Source: Roseovarius bejariae
Lineage (GTDB): Bacteria > Pseudomonadota > Alphaproteobacteria > Rhodobacterales > Rhodobacteraceae
Length of the DNA: 64,000 nt
Assembly (NCBI RefSeq): GCF_009669325.1
Contig: NZ_SZWE01000001.1
Coordinates: 1,803,501-1,867,500, forward strand
Direction of reading: 5' to 3'
In this document: piece by piece, positions 1-10,300 of the stretch
Layout of the letters: every line of letters starts with the position of its first letter
How positions within the stretch are numbered: position 1 is the stretch's first letter
Program-made: the position numbers and the translations under genes
Notes under the pieces: generated by a model
The model's input: the letters and a program-made list of their open reading frames with translations, nothing else
The model's database searches: none
What the model was told of the DNA's origin: nothing

Positions 1-612
1 CGCTGCCGCGACATCCTGCGCTCCATGGGGCGGGCGGGCAAAAGCGACCAGATGCTACGCCGCGCCCCCCTGACCGCCGTTGTCGAAGAGGCTGCTGAGC
101 CACATGTTGAGCGCGGCAAGGTCATTCTGTTCGAACACGGCACCGAAAGCGACGGGGAGCCGCCCACAGTGCTGCGCCGTCCCGATGTGATCCACGGGCT
201 GCGCAACCTTGTACAGAATGCCGTGGATTTCGCCCGCGAGACCGTCTGGGTCGAAAGCCGCTGGACCGAGGACCGGATCGTCGTGCGCATCATGGACGAT
301 GGGCGGGGATACCCGCCGCATGTTTTGGGCCGTATCGGTGACCCCTTCGTGCGTCGCCGTAGCAACACCACCGATACCCGACGGCCGGAATACGAAGGGA
401 TGGGCCTTGGCCTGTTCATCGCCAAAACGCTTCTGGAACGGTCTGGCGCGGACCTCAGCTTTGCCAATGGCTCGGACAGTTTCAAACGGCAATCTGACCT
501 GGCCGAACGCACCGGCGCCTTTGTCGAGGTCAGTTGGCCACGCGCCGTAATGGAGGCCGAACCGCGCAGCGACCGCGCGCCGATGGGTGAAAACCTCCAG
601 ATCCGCGACTGA
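1..612 (+). CDS. regB: Sensor histidine kinase RegB/PrrB, C-terminal part (5' end outside window)
   Basis: The frame is open from base 1, so only about the last 203 residues are present. They form the ATP-binding catalytic domain of a histidine kinase: N box (LRNLVQNAVDFA), G1 box (DDGRGYP), F box (DPFVRRR) and G2 box (GMGLGLFIAKTLLERSGA). The residues just inside the edge (CRDILRSMGR) and the whole tail read like the RegB/PrrB/ActS redox kinases of Rhodobacteraceae, which phosphorylate RegA and control redox-dependent genes from the inner membrane. The H box, the redox-active cysteine and the membrane domain lie upstream and cannot be checked. Its place before the PAS-protein/tsaE genes fits Rhodobacteraceae. 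The family call is firm; the name regB is inferred from similarity and context. Confidence 0.85.
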   Translation, partial: RCRDILRSMGRAGKSDQMLRRAPLTAVVEEAAEPHVERGKVILFEHGTESDGEPPTVLRRPDVIHGLRNLVQNAVDFARETVWVESRWTEDRIVVRIMDDGRGYPPHVLGRIGDPFVRRRSNTTDTRRPEYEGMGLGLFIAKTLLERSGADLSFANGSDSFKRQSDLAERTGAFVEVSWPRAVMEAEPRSDRAPMGENLQIRD

Positions 613-685
613 AATCTCGGTCGGGTTAACCCCCGATTAACCAATTTTGCACCATTCTGGCCCCGAAGTTCGCCAAGGGGGCCCG

Positions 686-2203
686 ATGGACGCCATCACA
701 CCGATCCAAATCCTGATCCTGATGGGGGCGGCGATCACCTCGGCGCTTCTCGTGCTGTGGCTTGCGGGGGTCGTGATTTCGCGTCCGGCCCGCAGCGCAA
801 CACAGGACTCGACCCATGAAGGAGACGCCTTCTTCCTCTATCGCAACGACCAGCTTGTCGATCTGGACGTCGGATCACCCCCCACCGGCGACGGCACTTT
901 GGACCGGTTGAGCCGTTGGGACGGGCTGCGCACAAGGCTTCAGGCCGTGTTTCCCGCGCTCCCCGAAACCCTCTCCGATCTGCGAAACGGCAGCGAGACC
1001 CGGTTTAGCGTCCAGAACGAGGCACACGGTATGCACCTGATTTGTCATCGTGATGGGGCCGACAGCCGCCTGCGCCTTCAGACAGCCCAAAGGCTCACCG
1101 CATGGGACAGCCTTGTCAACATCACCGAAGGTCAGGCTCAGACCGAACAGGTCGAAGCGCTACGCGATGCCCCCTGTGCCATCTGCATGACCGACACCGA
1201 GGGGCGAAACACCTGGCACAATACAGCGTGGACGGCCCTCCCCGAGAGCGTCGCGCAACAGGCGCTCACCGAAGCCACCGACAATGAGGCCACCGACGGT
1301 CAGGTCACCCGGATCAAGGACCCGGACGCAGGGCGTTGTTTCGAAATGTTGACAGCCCGGCAGGGGGCTGGATCTGCGCTGTACGTGACCGAGGTGACCG
1401 GCCTTGTCCGGGCCGAAAACGCCCAGCGCAAATTCGTTCAGACCCTGACCAAGACCTTTGCCAACCTGACCACCGGGCTTGCCGTCTTTGACCGAAATAA
1501 GGAACTCGCCCTGTTCAATCCCGCGCTTCTTGACCTGACGGCCCTGCCTGCCGCCTTCCTGACGGCCCGCCCCCATGTCATGAGTTTTTTCGACGGGCTG
1601 CGCGACCGGCAGGTGATGCCCGAGCCGCGCAGTTACCCGAAATGGCGAAAACACATCCTGGACATGATCGAAAGCGCCAGTGACGGGTTGTATCAGGAAA
1701 ACTGGGCCCTGCCCTCGGGCCTGACCTATCGGATCACCGGCCGCCCGCACCCCGACGGCGCGGTGGCCTTCCTGATCGAGGACATCACCGACGAGATATC
1801 GATCAAGCGACGCTTTCGCGCGCAACTCGACCTGCGGCAACTGGTCATGGACGAACTGGACGAGGCGATCACCGTCTTCGATTCCCGCAACCTGTTGATG
1901 TTCTGCAATCAACGCTGCGCGGATTTTCTGGGGATCGACCCCGATAGCAGTTTTGCTGATTTCAGCGTGGCCGACATCATCAAGGCCTATAAAGACACCC
2001 CTTTGGGCGATGCCGATTGGACGGCGGTCGAGGAGAAACTCATCACGGAGCAATCGGCATTGAATGAGAAATGGACACTGCAAGGCCGTGCCGGGCACTG
2101 TCTTGAATGCCGGGTGCAGTCGCTTTCCGGCGGCTCCAAGATGCTGTTGGTCAAGCGCCTTGCCGCCTCCTCCAAAAGCCAACCAACGCCCGCGCACGCC
2201 TGA
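686..2203 (+). CDS. Membrane-anchored PAS-domain protein without a kinase domain
   Basis: This 505-residue protein has one N-terminal membrane segment (about residues 7-29, ILILMGAAITSALLVLWLAG) followed by a cytoplasmic sensor region. Two PAS-like modules can be seen: residues about 250-365 (starting near QTLTKTFANLTTGLAVFD, ending in FLIEDITDE) and about 375-480 (DELDEAITVFDSRNLLMFCNQRC). No histidine kinase, GGDEF or EAL domain follows. I chose the ATG at 686 because it has an AAGGGG Shine-Dalgarno five bases upstream; an in-frame TTG at 647 would need an unusual leader. It follows regB by 73 bases and precedes tsaE on the same strand. The ligand and role are unknown; a redox or membrane signalling partner of RegB is only a guess from position. 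Confidence 0.8.
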   Translation: MDAITPIQILILMGAAITSALLVLWLAGVVISRPARSATQDSTHEGDAFFLYRNDQLVDLDVGSPPTGDGTLDRLSRWDGLRTRLQAVFPALPETLSDLRNGSETRFSVQNEAHGMHLICHRDGADSRLRLQTAQRLTAWDSLVNITEGQAQTEQVEALRDAPCAICMTDTEGRNTWHNTAWTALPESVAQQALTEATDNEATDGQVTRIKDPDAGRCFEMLTARQGAGSALYVTEVTGLVRAENAQRKFVQTLTKTFANLTTGLAVFDRNKELALFNPALLDLTALPAAFLTARPHVMSFFDGLRDRQVMPEPRSYPKWRKHILDMIESASDGLYQENWALPSGLTYRITGRPHPDGAVAFLIEDITDEISIKRRFRAQLDLRQLVMDELDEAITVFDSRNLLMFCNQRCADFLGIDPDSSFADFSVADIIKAYKDTPLGDADWTAVEEKLITEQSALNEKWTLQGRAGHCLECRVQSLSGGSKMLLVKRLAASSKSQPTPAHA

Positions 2204-2241
2204 CCCCTTGCAGGCGGGGACCGCGCGTGTACTGTCGCGGC

Positions 2242-2718
2242 ATGTCTTGCCACAGCGCCCAAATCAGCACCCGAAGCCCCGAGGAAACCTGCGCCCTTGC
2301 GCAGGCGCTTGGCCCGCGTCTGGCCCCTGGCGATTGCCTGCTGCTTGAGGGTGAGGTTGGCGCGGGCAAAACCCATTTTGCACGCTGCCTGATACAGGCA
2401 CTTCAAGAGGTGCCCGAGGATGTCCCCTCGCCCACCTATACGCTGGTGCAAACCTACCCGGGCCGCCACGGCGAGATATGGCATTCTGACCTCTATCGCC
2501 TGACGGACATCACCGAGATCGAGGAATTGGGCCTGCTTGAAGCCTTTGAAACCGCGATTTGCCTTGTGGAATGGCCCGACCGCCTAGGGGATCTGGCGCC
2601 ACCTGATGCCCTGACGCTACGCCTTGACGCACCGACAGGCGATGACACCCGCACACTCACCTTCGAATGGTCCGGCGGGACATGGGCGGACCGTATAAAG
2701 GACATTTGCAATGCCTGA
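2242..2718 (+). CDS. tsaE: tRNA threonylcarbamoyladenosine biosynthesis ATPase TsaE
   Basis: 158 residues, normal for the family. TsaE is the small ATPase that works with TsaB and TsaD to place threonylcarbamoyl on A37 of ANN-decoding tRNAs. Visible marks are the Walker A loop GEVGAGKT (residues 37-44), the PSPTYTLVQTY motif, HSDLYRL and the late LVEWPDRLGD motif. The ATG at 2242 gives the family length; a longer frame back to 2107 would overlap the previous gene by about 100 bases and has no matching domain. The 3' end overlaps the start of the next kinase gene (2711), so the two are probably translationally coupled. Confidence 0.93.
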   Translation: MSCHSAQISTRSPEETCALAQALGPRLAPGDCLLLEGEVGAGKTHFARCLIQALQEVPEDVPSPTYTLVQTYPGRHGEIWHSDLYRLTDITEIEELGLLEAFETAICLVEWPDRLGDLAPPDALTLRLDAPTGDDTRTLTFEWSGGTWADRIKDICNA

Positions 2719-3733
2719 TCGCGATAGCCTGATCCGCGATTTCATCGACCAGACCGATTGGCAGGGTGCATCGCTGGCCCCACTGGCGGGCGATGCTTCG
2801 AACCGGCGCTACCTGCGCTTGGACCACCCCGAGCACGGCAGCGCCGTCTTGATGGATGCCCCCCGCGAAAAGGGCGAGGATACCGCACCGTTCATCCAGA
2901 TTGCCGAATACCTCACCGCGCAGGGCCTGAGCGCGCCCCGCATTCTGGCCCGCGACACGGCGCAGGGGTTTTTGCTGCTGGAGGATCTGGGCGATGACCT
3001 GTTTGCGCGGGTCATTCCCCGCGACCCGACATGCGAAAACAGGCTCTATTCCGCCGCAACTGACCTTTTGGTGCATCTGCACAGGGCCCCGCCCCCCACC
3101 GGATTGGCAGCTTATGACCCCCCGCTGATGGCCGACCTCGCGGCGCTGGCTTTCGACTGGTACGCCAAGGGTGCAACAGGCGAAGTGCCCAGCGCCCGGT
3201 CAGAGTTCGCCGCCGCCATGCAGGCCACGCTTGAAGGGTTGACCGCGGCACACGAGGTTCTGATCCAGCGCGACTATCACGCCGAAAACCTGCTATGGCT
3301 GCCGGATCGGGCCGGGGTGGCGCGTGTCGGCCTTCTGGATTTCCAGGACGCCATGCGTGGCCACCGGGCCTATGATCTGGTCTCGCTCCTGCAAGATGCC
3401 CGGCGCGATGTGCCCCCCGCGGTCGAAGAGGCGATGATCGCGCGCTACGTCGAGAAAACCGGGCTGGACCTCGTGCCGTTCCGCGCCGACTACAACCGGC
3501 TGGGCGCACAGCGAAACCTGCGGATCGTCGGCGTCTTCGCCCGGCTTTGCATCCGCGACGGCAAAGCGCATTATGTTGACCTGATCCCGCGCGTTTGGGG
3601 CCACCTGATGCGCAATCTCGAGGACCCGTCGCTTGCCGATGTGGCGGGCCTCGTAAAGGGCGACCTGCCCGCCCCCGACCCCGCCATTCTTCAAAGGCTG
3701 AAAGACCAATGCGCGACACACCCAACGCCCTGA
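2711..3733 (+). CDS. amgK: Aminoglycoside-phosphotransferase-fold sugar kinase, AmgK-like (MurNAc/GlcNAc anomeric kinase)
   Basis: 340 residues with the phosphotransferase fold. The substrate loop is DASNRRYLRL near residue 30. The catalytic loop QRDYHAENLL lies near residue 187, with the metal-binding segment LLDFQDAMRGHRAYDLVSLL just after it. In Pseudomonas and several alphaproteobacteria the paralogue AmgK phosphorylates MurNAc/GlcNAc at C1 and feeds MurU, bypassing de novo UDP-MurNAc synthesis during peptidoglycan recycling. The following gene is a MurU-like nucleotidyltransferase, which supports this assignment over a true aminoglycoside-resistance enzyme. It overlaps tsaE by 8 bases and murU by 25 bases. 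Function is inferred from family and pairing. Confidence 0.82.
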   Translation: MPDRDSLIRDFIDQTDWQGASLAPLAGDASNRRYLRLDHPEHGSAVLMDAPREKGEDTAPFIQIAEYLTAQGLSAPRILARDTAQGFLLLEDLGDDLFARVIPRDPTCENRLYSAATDLLVHLHRAPPPTGLAAYDPPLMADLAALAFDWYAKGATGEVPSARSEFAAAMQATLEGLTAAHEVLIQRDYHAENLLWLPDRAGVARVGLLDFQDAMRGHRAYDLVSLLQDARRDVPPAVEEAMIARYVEKTGLDLVPFRADYNRLGAQRNLRIVGVFARLCIRDGKAHYVDLIPRVWGHLMRNLEDPSLADVAGLVKGDLPAPDPAILQRLKDQCATHPTP

Positions 3734-4401
3734 TGCTATTCGCCGCCGGGTTCGGCACCCGTATGGGCGCTCTCACAGCCGAGCGGCCCAAACCCATGGT
3801 CGAGGTGGCGGGCAAGCCGCTCATCGATCACGCGTTAGAGCAGGTACGGGCGCATGGCGTGCCAACCGTGGTCGCCAACCTGCATTACAAACCCCAACCC
3901 CTGATCGACCACCTGCACGGCAGCGACGTTCGGTTTTCTCATGAAACCCCTGACATCCTGGACACCGGCGGGGGCCTGCGCGCCGCGCTGCCGCTACTGG
4001 GCAACGGGCCGGTTTTTACCATGAACACCGACGCGGTTTGGCAAGGGCCGAACCCGCTTGATGAACTGGCCACGGCATGGAACCCGGCCCGAATGGATGC
4101 CCTCCTTCTTTGCCTGCCGCGGGAAAACGCGGTGGGCCACAAGGGCGCGGGCGATTTCGTGATCGACGCGGAGGGCCGCGCCACGCGCGGGCCGGGGCAT
4201 GTCTATTCCGGCCTGCAAATCCTGAAAACCGATCTTTTGCAGGACATCGAGGAGGATATTTTCTCACTCAACCTCCTCTGGAACCGGATGCTTGAGGCGG
4301 GCCGCCTCTATGCCGCGCCCTACCCGGGCAAATGGTGCGACGTGGGCCACCCCGAGGGTATCGCGCTGGCCGAAGAGATGCTTGGATACCCCCATGTTTG
4401 A
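3709..4401 (+). CDS. murU: Nucleotidyltransferase, MurU-like (MurNAc-1-phosphate uridylyltransferase)
   Basis: 230 residues of the sugar-1-phosphate nucleotidyltransferase fold. The N-terminal signature LFAAGFGTRMGALTAERPKP binds the NTP; the metal-site segment NTDAVW is near residue 107; DTGGGLR lies between them. The short length without a C-terminal hexapeptide-repeat domain fits MurU rather than GlmU or RmlA. The ATG at 3709 overlaps the kinase gene and removes 38 out-of-family residues that a longer frame would add. Paired with the AmgK-like kinase it would make UDP-MurNAc from recycled MurNAc. The 3' end overlaps addB by 8 bases, so cell-wall recycling, tRNA modification and DNA repair genes form one compact run. 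Confidence 0.82.
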   Translation: MRDTPNALMLFAAGFGTRMGALTAERPKPMVEVAGKPLIDHALEQVRAHGVPTVVANLHYKPQPLIDHLHGSDVRFSHETPDILDTGGGLRAALPLLGNGPVFTMNTDAVWQGPNPLDELATAWNPARMDALLLCLPRENAVGHKGAGDFVIDAEGRATRGPGHVYSGLQILKTDLLQDIEEDIFSLNLLWNRMLEAGRLYAAPYPGKWCDVGHPEGIALAEEMLGYPHV

Positions 4402-7333
4402 CCCAACCGATGCCCCCCGCGTTTTCGGCGTGCCGCTTGGCGTGGATTTCCCCAAAGCGCTGGTCGATGGGCTTTTGGCGCTGCATGAACGCCACCCGCC
4501 CGAGGCGCTGGCGCGGGTCCACCTGATCGTCAACACCCGCCGCATGGCGCGGCGAATCCGCGAAATGTTCGATCAGGGTCCGGCGCTCCTGTTGCCGCGC
4601 ATCTCGCTGGTCACCGATCTGGGCGAGGATTGGGCCATGGCCGACCTGCCCGATGCGGTGCCACCCCTTCAGCGGCGACTGGAGCTTTTGACAACCGTTG
4701 AGCGCCTGCTGGATCAGTCCCCCGATCTGGCCCCACGCGCCGCGCTTTACGACCTGTCCGACAGCCTTGCCGCCCTGATGGACGAAATGCATGGCGAAGG
4801 CGTGCCGCCCGAGGTGATCGAGGATTTGGACATCACCGATCAGTCCGGCCATTGGGAGCGGATCAAGGCGTTTTTGGGCATTGTCAGACCCTATTTCGAC
4901 ACGGGCCAGGCCGAACCCGACGTGGAAACCCGACAGCGGATGGTGATCGAACGATTGATCGCCCAATGGGCCGAAACGCCCCCCGATCATCCTGTGATCA
5001 TCGCGGGTTCCACCGGCTCACGCGGGGCGACGCAGATGTTGATGCAGGCGGTGGCGCGGCTTCCGCAGGGGGCCATCGTTTTCCCCGGCTTTGACGCGGA
5101 TATGCCCGAGGAGGTCTGGGAAACGCTGGAAACCCCGCTGACGTCCGAGGATCACCCGCAATACCGCTTTGCCCAGTTCATGGCGCAGTTGGGCGGCCAC
5201 CCGCGCGACGTGGCCCCATGGCCCTGGGCCTCCAGACCCGTCAGCCCGGAGCGCAACAAGGTGATCTCGCTTGCCCTGCGCCCCGCGCCAGTGACCGATC
5301 AATGGCTGCGCGACGGGCCAAACCTGCCCGATCTGACCAAGGCCATGGCCAATGTCACGCTGCTTGAGGCCGACTCCACCCGGCAGGAGGCGCTGACCAT
5401 CGCCATGCGCCTGCGCAAGGCCGCCGAAGATCAGACGGCGGCGGCCCTGATCACCCCTGACCGGACGCTGACCCGGCAGGTCACGGCACTTCTGGACCGC
5501 TGGGGCATCATCCCCGACGATTCCGCCGGGATGCCGCTGCAACTTTCGGTGCCGGGCCGCTTCCTGCGCCATGTGGCCGACTTGATGCGCAACCGCCTGA
5601 CGGCGGACTCGCTTCTGACCCTTCTCAAACATCCGCTGACCCACACCGGCGTTGATCGCGGCCCGCACCTGCGCCTGACGCGGGAGTTGGAGTTGCACCT
5701 GCGCCGCTACGGCCCCCCTTTCCCTGATGCCGAAAGCCTCAGCACTTGGGCCGCCGCCCGGAAAGAGCCGGAAGCCGCCGGTTGGGTGGCTTGGATTCGA
5801 GACTGTTTTTGCGACAAAGAACTGTCATCCTCCAAACCCCTGACCCAACTCGTGACCGATCATATCGCGCTGGCCGAACGCATCGCGCAAGGCCCGGATG
5901 GGGACGGCGCGGGCACGCTTTGGGATAAGGAGGCCGGGCGCGAAGCCCTCAAGGCCGTCACCGAATTGCGGGACAATGCCAAACATGGCGGCGCGCTCAA
6001 TGCCCCGGATTACGCCAACCTTTTCACTGCCGTCCTGAACCGGGGCGAGGTGCGCAACCCCGACACGCCGCACCCGTATATCCGCATCTGGGGCACGTTG
6101 GAGGCCCGTGTTCAGGGGGCCGACCTGCTGATCCTTGCCGGACTGAACGAAGGAAGCTGGCCCGAAGCGCCCAAGCCCGACCCGTGGCTCAATCGTAAAC
6201 TGCGTAACGAGGCGGGGCTTTTGCTGCCGGAACGGCGCATCGGCCTTTCGGCGCATGATTTTCAACAGGCCGCCTCTGCGCCCGAGGTCTGGATGACGCG
6301 CGCCATCCGCTCGGACGATGCCGAAACCGTGGTCTCCCGCTGGCTCAACCGCCTGCAAAACCTTCTTGATGGCCTCCCTGATCGCGGCGGCAAGGAGGCC
6401 CTCGCCGCCATGCGTGCCCGTGGGCAGCATTGGCTATCGCTGGCCGAACAACTCGAAGACCCGGGGCAGGTCACACCGGCCACGCGCCCCGCGCCAATCC
6501 CCCCGGCCACGGCGCGGCCCCGGAAGCTTTCGGTGACCGAGATCAAGACCCTGATCCGCGACCCTTACGCCATCTATGCCAAGCATGTGCTGGGTCTGCG
6601 CCCGCTCGATCCGCTGATGAAAGCACCCGACGCCCTGTTGCGCGGCACGGTCCTGCACAAGGTTCTGGAAGAGTTCATCAGGGATACTTTGAATGATCCC
6701 GGCCTGCTGACCCGCGATCACCTGATTGCACAAAGTGAGACTATTCTTGCCCAAAACGTCCCATGGCCCGAGGTGCGCGCCATGTGGCTGGCGCGGATGG
6801 AGCGGGTGGCGGATTGGATACTGGACACGGAATCCACCCGCCGTGCCCGTGCCAATCCCACCCTGTTCGAGGAAAAAGGAAGTGCCGAGTTGCCCTCGCT
6901 TGGTTTTACCCTCACCGGCACAGCAGACCGCATCGACATGGACGAGACCGGTCAGCTTTATATCTACGATTACAAGACCGGCGCCGCCCCTACGAAAGAT
7001 CAGCAAACCCATTTCGACAAACAGCTTCTGCTTGAGGCCGCGATGGCCGAACAATCGGGCTTTGGCCAACTGGCGCCCAATCCCGTCGCCGGGGCCTATT
7101 ACCTTAGCCTCAACACCACCCCGAAGGAGGTTGAGGCCCCCCTGGCCGAAGAGCCGGTCGAGAAAGTCTGGCAGGAGTTCGAAGCCCTGATTGCCGCCTA
7201 TCTGGACGAAACCAAAAGCTTTCCGTCACGCCGCGCGATGTTCACCAAGGACATGGCCGGCAATTACGATCAATTGGCGCGCTTCGGGGAATGGGACATC
7301 ACCGATGACCCGGATGAGGAGCCGGTGACATGA
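4394..7333 (+). CDS. addB: Double-strand break repair protein AddB
   Basis: 979 residues. AddB is the inactive-helicase, active-nuclease partner of AddA in the RecBCD-like AddAB complex that resects double-strand ends for recombination. The N-terminal part shows the AddB-like VHLIVNTRRMARRI segment without a clear Walker A lysine motif. The C-terminal PD-(D/E)XK nuclease is obvious at about residues 840-865 (GTADRIDMDETGQLYIYDYKTG). The ATG at 4394 overlaps murU by 8 bases. The stop codon overlaps the addA start by four bases (ATGA), a common arrangement for stoichiometric partners. Confidence 0.95.
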   Translation: MFDPTDAPRVFGVPLGVDFPKALVDGLLALHERHPPEALARVHLIVNTRRMARRIREMFDQGPALLLPRISLVTDLGEDWAMADLPDAVPPLQRRLELLTTVERLLDQSPDLAPRAALYDLSDSLAALMDEMHGEGVPPEVIEDLDITDQSGHWERIKAFLGIVRPYFDTGQAEPDVETRQRMVIERLIAQWAETPPDHPVIIAGSTGSRGATQMLMQAVARLPQGAIVFPGFDADMPEEVWETLETPLTSEDHPQYRFAQFMAQLGGHPRDVAPWPWASRPVSPERNKVISLALRPAPVTDQWLRDGPNLPDLTKAMANVTLLEADSTRQEALTIAMRLRKAAEDQTAAALITPDRTLTRQVTALLDRWGIIPDDSAGMPLQLSVPGRFLRHVADLMRNRLTADSLLTLLKHPLTHTGVDRGPHLRLTRELELHLRRYGPPFPDAESLSTWAAARKEPEAAGWVAWIRDCFCDKELSSSKPLTQLVTDHIALAERIAQGPDGDGAGTLWDKEAGREALKAVTELRDNAKHGGALNAPDYANLFTAVLNRGEVRNPDTPHPYIRIWGTLEARVQGADLLILAGLNEGSWPEAPKPDPWLNRKLRNEAGLLLPERRIGLSAHDFQQAASAPEVWMTRAIRSDDAETVVSRWLNRLQNLLDGLPDRGGKEALAAMRARGQHWLSLAEQLEDPGQVTPATRPAPIPPATARPRKLSVTEIKTLIRDPYAIYAKHVLGLRPLDPLMKAPDALLRGTVLHKVLEEFIRDTLNDPGLLTRDHLIAQSETILAQNVPWPEVRAMWLARMERVADWILDTESTRRARANPTLFEEKGSAELPSLGFTLTGTADRIDMDETGQLYIYDYKTGAAPTKDQQTHFDKQLLLEAAMAEQSGFGQLAPNPVAGAYYLSLNTTPKEVEAPLAEEPVEKVWQEFEALIAAYLDETKSFPSRRAMFTKDMAGNYDQLARFGEWDITDDPDEEPVT

Positions 7334-10300
7334 TCCAACGCGACGACGCCAGCCAACGACAGGTGGACGCCGCCCGCCCCGACCGCTCGACCTGGCTGTC
7401 GGCCAATGCCGGCTCGGGCAAGACACGGGTGCTGACCGACCGGGTGGCGCGGCTTTTGCTCGATGATGTCGATCCGCAGCATATCCTGTGCCTGACCTAC
7501 ACCAAGGCCGCCGCCAGCGAGATGCAGAACCGCCTGTTCAACCGCTTGGGCGGCTGGGCGATGCTGCCGGATGATGCCTTGCGGGCGGAACTGGAAAAGC
7601 TTGGGGTCGAGCGGGACCTTGGCCCCGAAACCCTGCGCAAGGCGCGGCGGTTGTTCGCCTGCGCCATCGAAACCCCCGGCGGGTTGAAGATCCAGACGAT
7701 CCACTCCTTCTGCTCCTCGCTCCTGCGCCGCTTTCCCTTGGAGGCGGGCGTCACACCGCAGTTCACCGAGATGGACGATCGCACCGCCAGCCTGCTGCGC
7801 GCCGAGATCGTCGAGGAGATTGCCGAGGGGCCGGAGGCCGGGGTGCTTTATGCCCTCGCGCGGCACTATACCGGCGATGATCTGGATAAGCTGACCGCGG
7901 AAATCGTGCGGCACGGAACCGCCCTGCAAGCCCCTGTCAGCGATGCCAAGTTGGCGCAGGTGTTCGCCGTGCCCGCCGATCTGAGCGAAACTTCCCTGCT
8001 GTCCGACGTGTTCCTCGGCAGCGAACAGGCGCTACTGGATCAATTGATCCCCGCGCTTGAAGCCAGTAGTTCTAACGACCAGAAAGCGGCCAAAAGTCTG
8101 CGCGAGATAACACAGTTCGACCTGTCGGCTCTGGCCGAACTTGAAGGACTATTCCTGTTCAAGTCAGGGGCAAAAGCCTTTACGGCCAAGATAGGCTCTT
8201 TCCCAACCAAACCGTGCCGCGAAAACCTTACCCCGATCATGCCGCAGATCGAAGATTGGATGGCCCGCGTCGAATCTGCCCGTGACCGGCGCTTGGCCCT
8301 CGGTGCGATGCGCAAAACCCGCGCCCTGCACGATTTCGCCGCCATCTTTTTGAAAGCCTACGAAAAGGCCAAACTTCGCCGCGGCCTTCTGGATTTCGAC
8401 GATCTGATCCTGCGCACCCGTGACCTGCTCACCAATCCCGATGTCGCGGCCTGGGTGCTGTATCGGCTCGACGGCGGAATCGACCATATCCTTGTCGACG
8501 AGGCGCAGGATACCAGCCCCGTGCAATGGCAGGTGATCGAGCGGCTGGCACAGGAATTCACCAGCGGCGAAGGCGCGCGCGCCGATGTCCCCCGGACGAT
8601 TTTCGTGGTGGGTGACAAGAAACAATCGATCTATTCCTTTCAAGGGGCCGACCCGCGCGAATTCGACCGGATGAAAGACGAGTTCGCCAATCGCCTGAAA
8701 TCCACCAACACCCCGCTCAGCGTGCTGGGAATGGAGTATTCCTTCCGCTCGTCCAATGCGGTCCTGTCCCTGGTCGATCAAACCTTTGCCAATGCCGAAC
8801 AAAGCGGTTTTGCGCCGGATCAGGGTCACAAATCCTTCAAATCCGACATGCCGGGCCGGGTCGATCTCTGGCCGGTGATCGAAAAACCTGACAAGGAAGA
8901 CCAGCCCGAGTGGTACCTGCCCGTCGATACCAAGGCACCCAATGATCCGGCGATCCTTCTGGCGCGCAAAATCGCCCGCACGATCCGCCAGATGATCGAC
9001 GACAACACCCCGATCCCCGATGGCAAGGGCGGCATGGCCCCCGCCCAACCGGGCGATTTTTTGATCCTCGTGCAACGCCGCAGCGCGCTGTTTCACGAGA
9101 TCATCCGCGAGTGCAAGGATCAAAACCTGCCCATCGCCGGGGCCGACCGCCTCAAGGTGGGGGCGGAAATGGCAGTGCGTGACCTTGGCGCGCTGCTGTC
9201 TTATCTTTCCACGCCCGAAGACAGCCTTGCACTGGCCACCGCCCTGCGCTCCCCGCTGTTCGGCTGGAGCGAGGCGCAGCTATACAACCTCGCCCATGGC
9301 CGCGCGCAAAAATACCTCTCCGCCGAACTGCGCGACCGGGCGGCGGAGTTCCCCGAAACCACCGCCATTCTCGATGACCTGCGCAAACAGGCCGATTACC
9401 TTCGGCCATATGACCTTCTGCAACGCATCCTCACCCGCCACGATGGCCGCCGCAAACTGCTTGCCCGGCTGGGGGTTGAGGCCGAGGATGGCATCGACGC
9501 CCTGCTGTCACAGGCCATGGCCTATGAACAACGCGCGGTCGATAGCCTCACGGGCTTCCTTGTCTGGCTGGAAACCGATGATCTTGAGATCAAGCGCCAG
9601 ATGGACAGCGCCGGCAACCGTATCCGGGTGATGACCGTCCATGGCGCCAAGGGGCTGGAGGCCCCCATCGTCATCCTGCCCGACACCGGCCAGCGCAAGA
9701 ATGACATCAAGGACCAGATCCTTGACCATAAGGGCACCGCGCTTTGGAAAACCGGCGCCGATGACGCGCCCCAAGTGATCCGCGAGGTGGTCGAGCGGGC
9801 AAAGGCCGCCCAGATCGCCGAACGCGACCGCCTGCTTTACGTCGCCATAACGCGGGCCGAGAAATGGCTGATCGTGGCCGCAGCGGGCGATTTGGGCAAG
9901 ACTGGAGACACATGGCACGACAAGGTGCGCACCGCGCTTGAGGCCACGGGTGCCGCGCCGCACCCAACCGAGGGCGATGGCGCGCTGCGCTTGGAACACG
10001 GCGATTGGGCGATGAGACCCACGCACGAGGCGGCCGGTAAAACCCCGGATGGCCCCCCCGCCCTGCCCGGGTATTTCAACAAACCCGCCCCCGGCGGGGC
10101 CGCGGCTTTGGACACCCTCAAGCCCTCCGAACTGGGCGGGGCCAAGGCCCTTCCCGGTGAAGGCCTGGAAGAAGAGGCCGCCAAGCGCCGCGGGCGGCAA
10201 ATCCACCTCCTGCTGGAAATCTTGCCCACGGTCGCACCAGATAGCTGGCCCGACACCGCCGCCCGCATCCTTGCCAATGGCCCCGACGCTGCCGAGGGCG

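Noticed and set aside
1160..2197. Long minus-strand open frame opposite the PAS-protein gene
   Set aside because: It is fully antisense to a gene with clear domains; its residue make-up (many G, Q, V, R) is that of an antisense frame in G+C-rich DNA. The same holds for frames at 3012-3824, 5018-5698, 8164-9123, 9508-10206 and 11354-12085.
2711..3733. Reading the phosphotransferase as an aminoglycoside-resistance gene
   Set aside because: It is linked to a MurU-like enzyme and core genes, and belongs to the cell-wall-sugar kinase branch by context.
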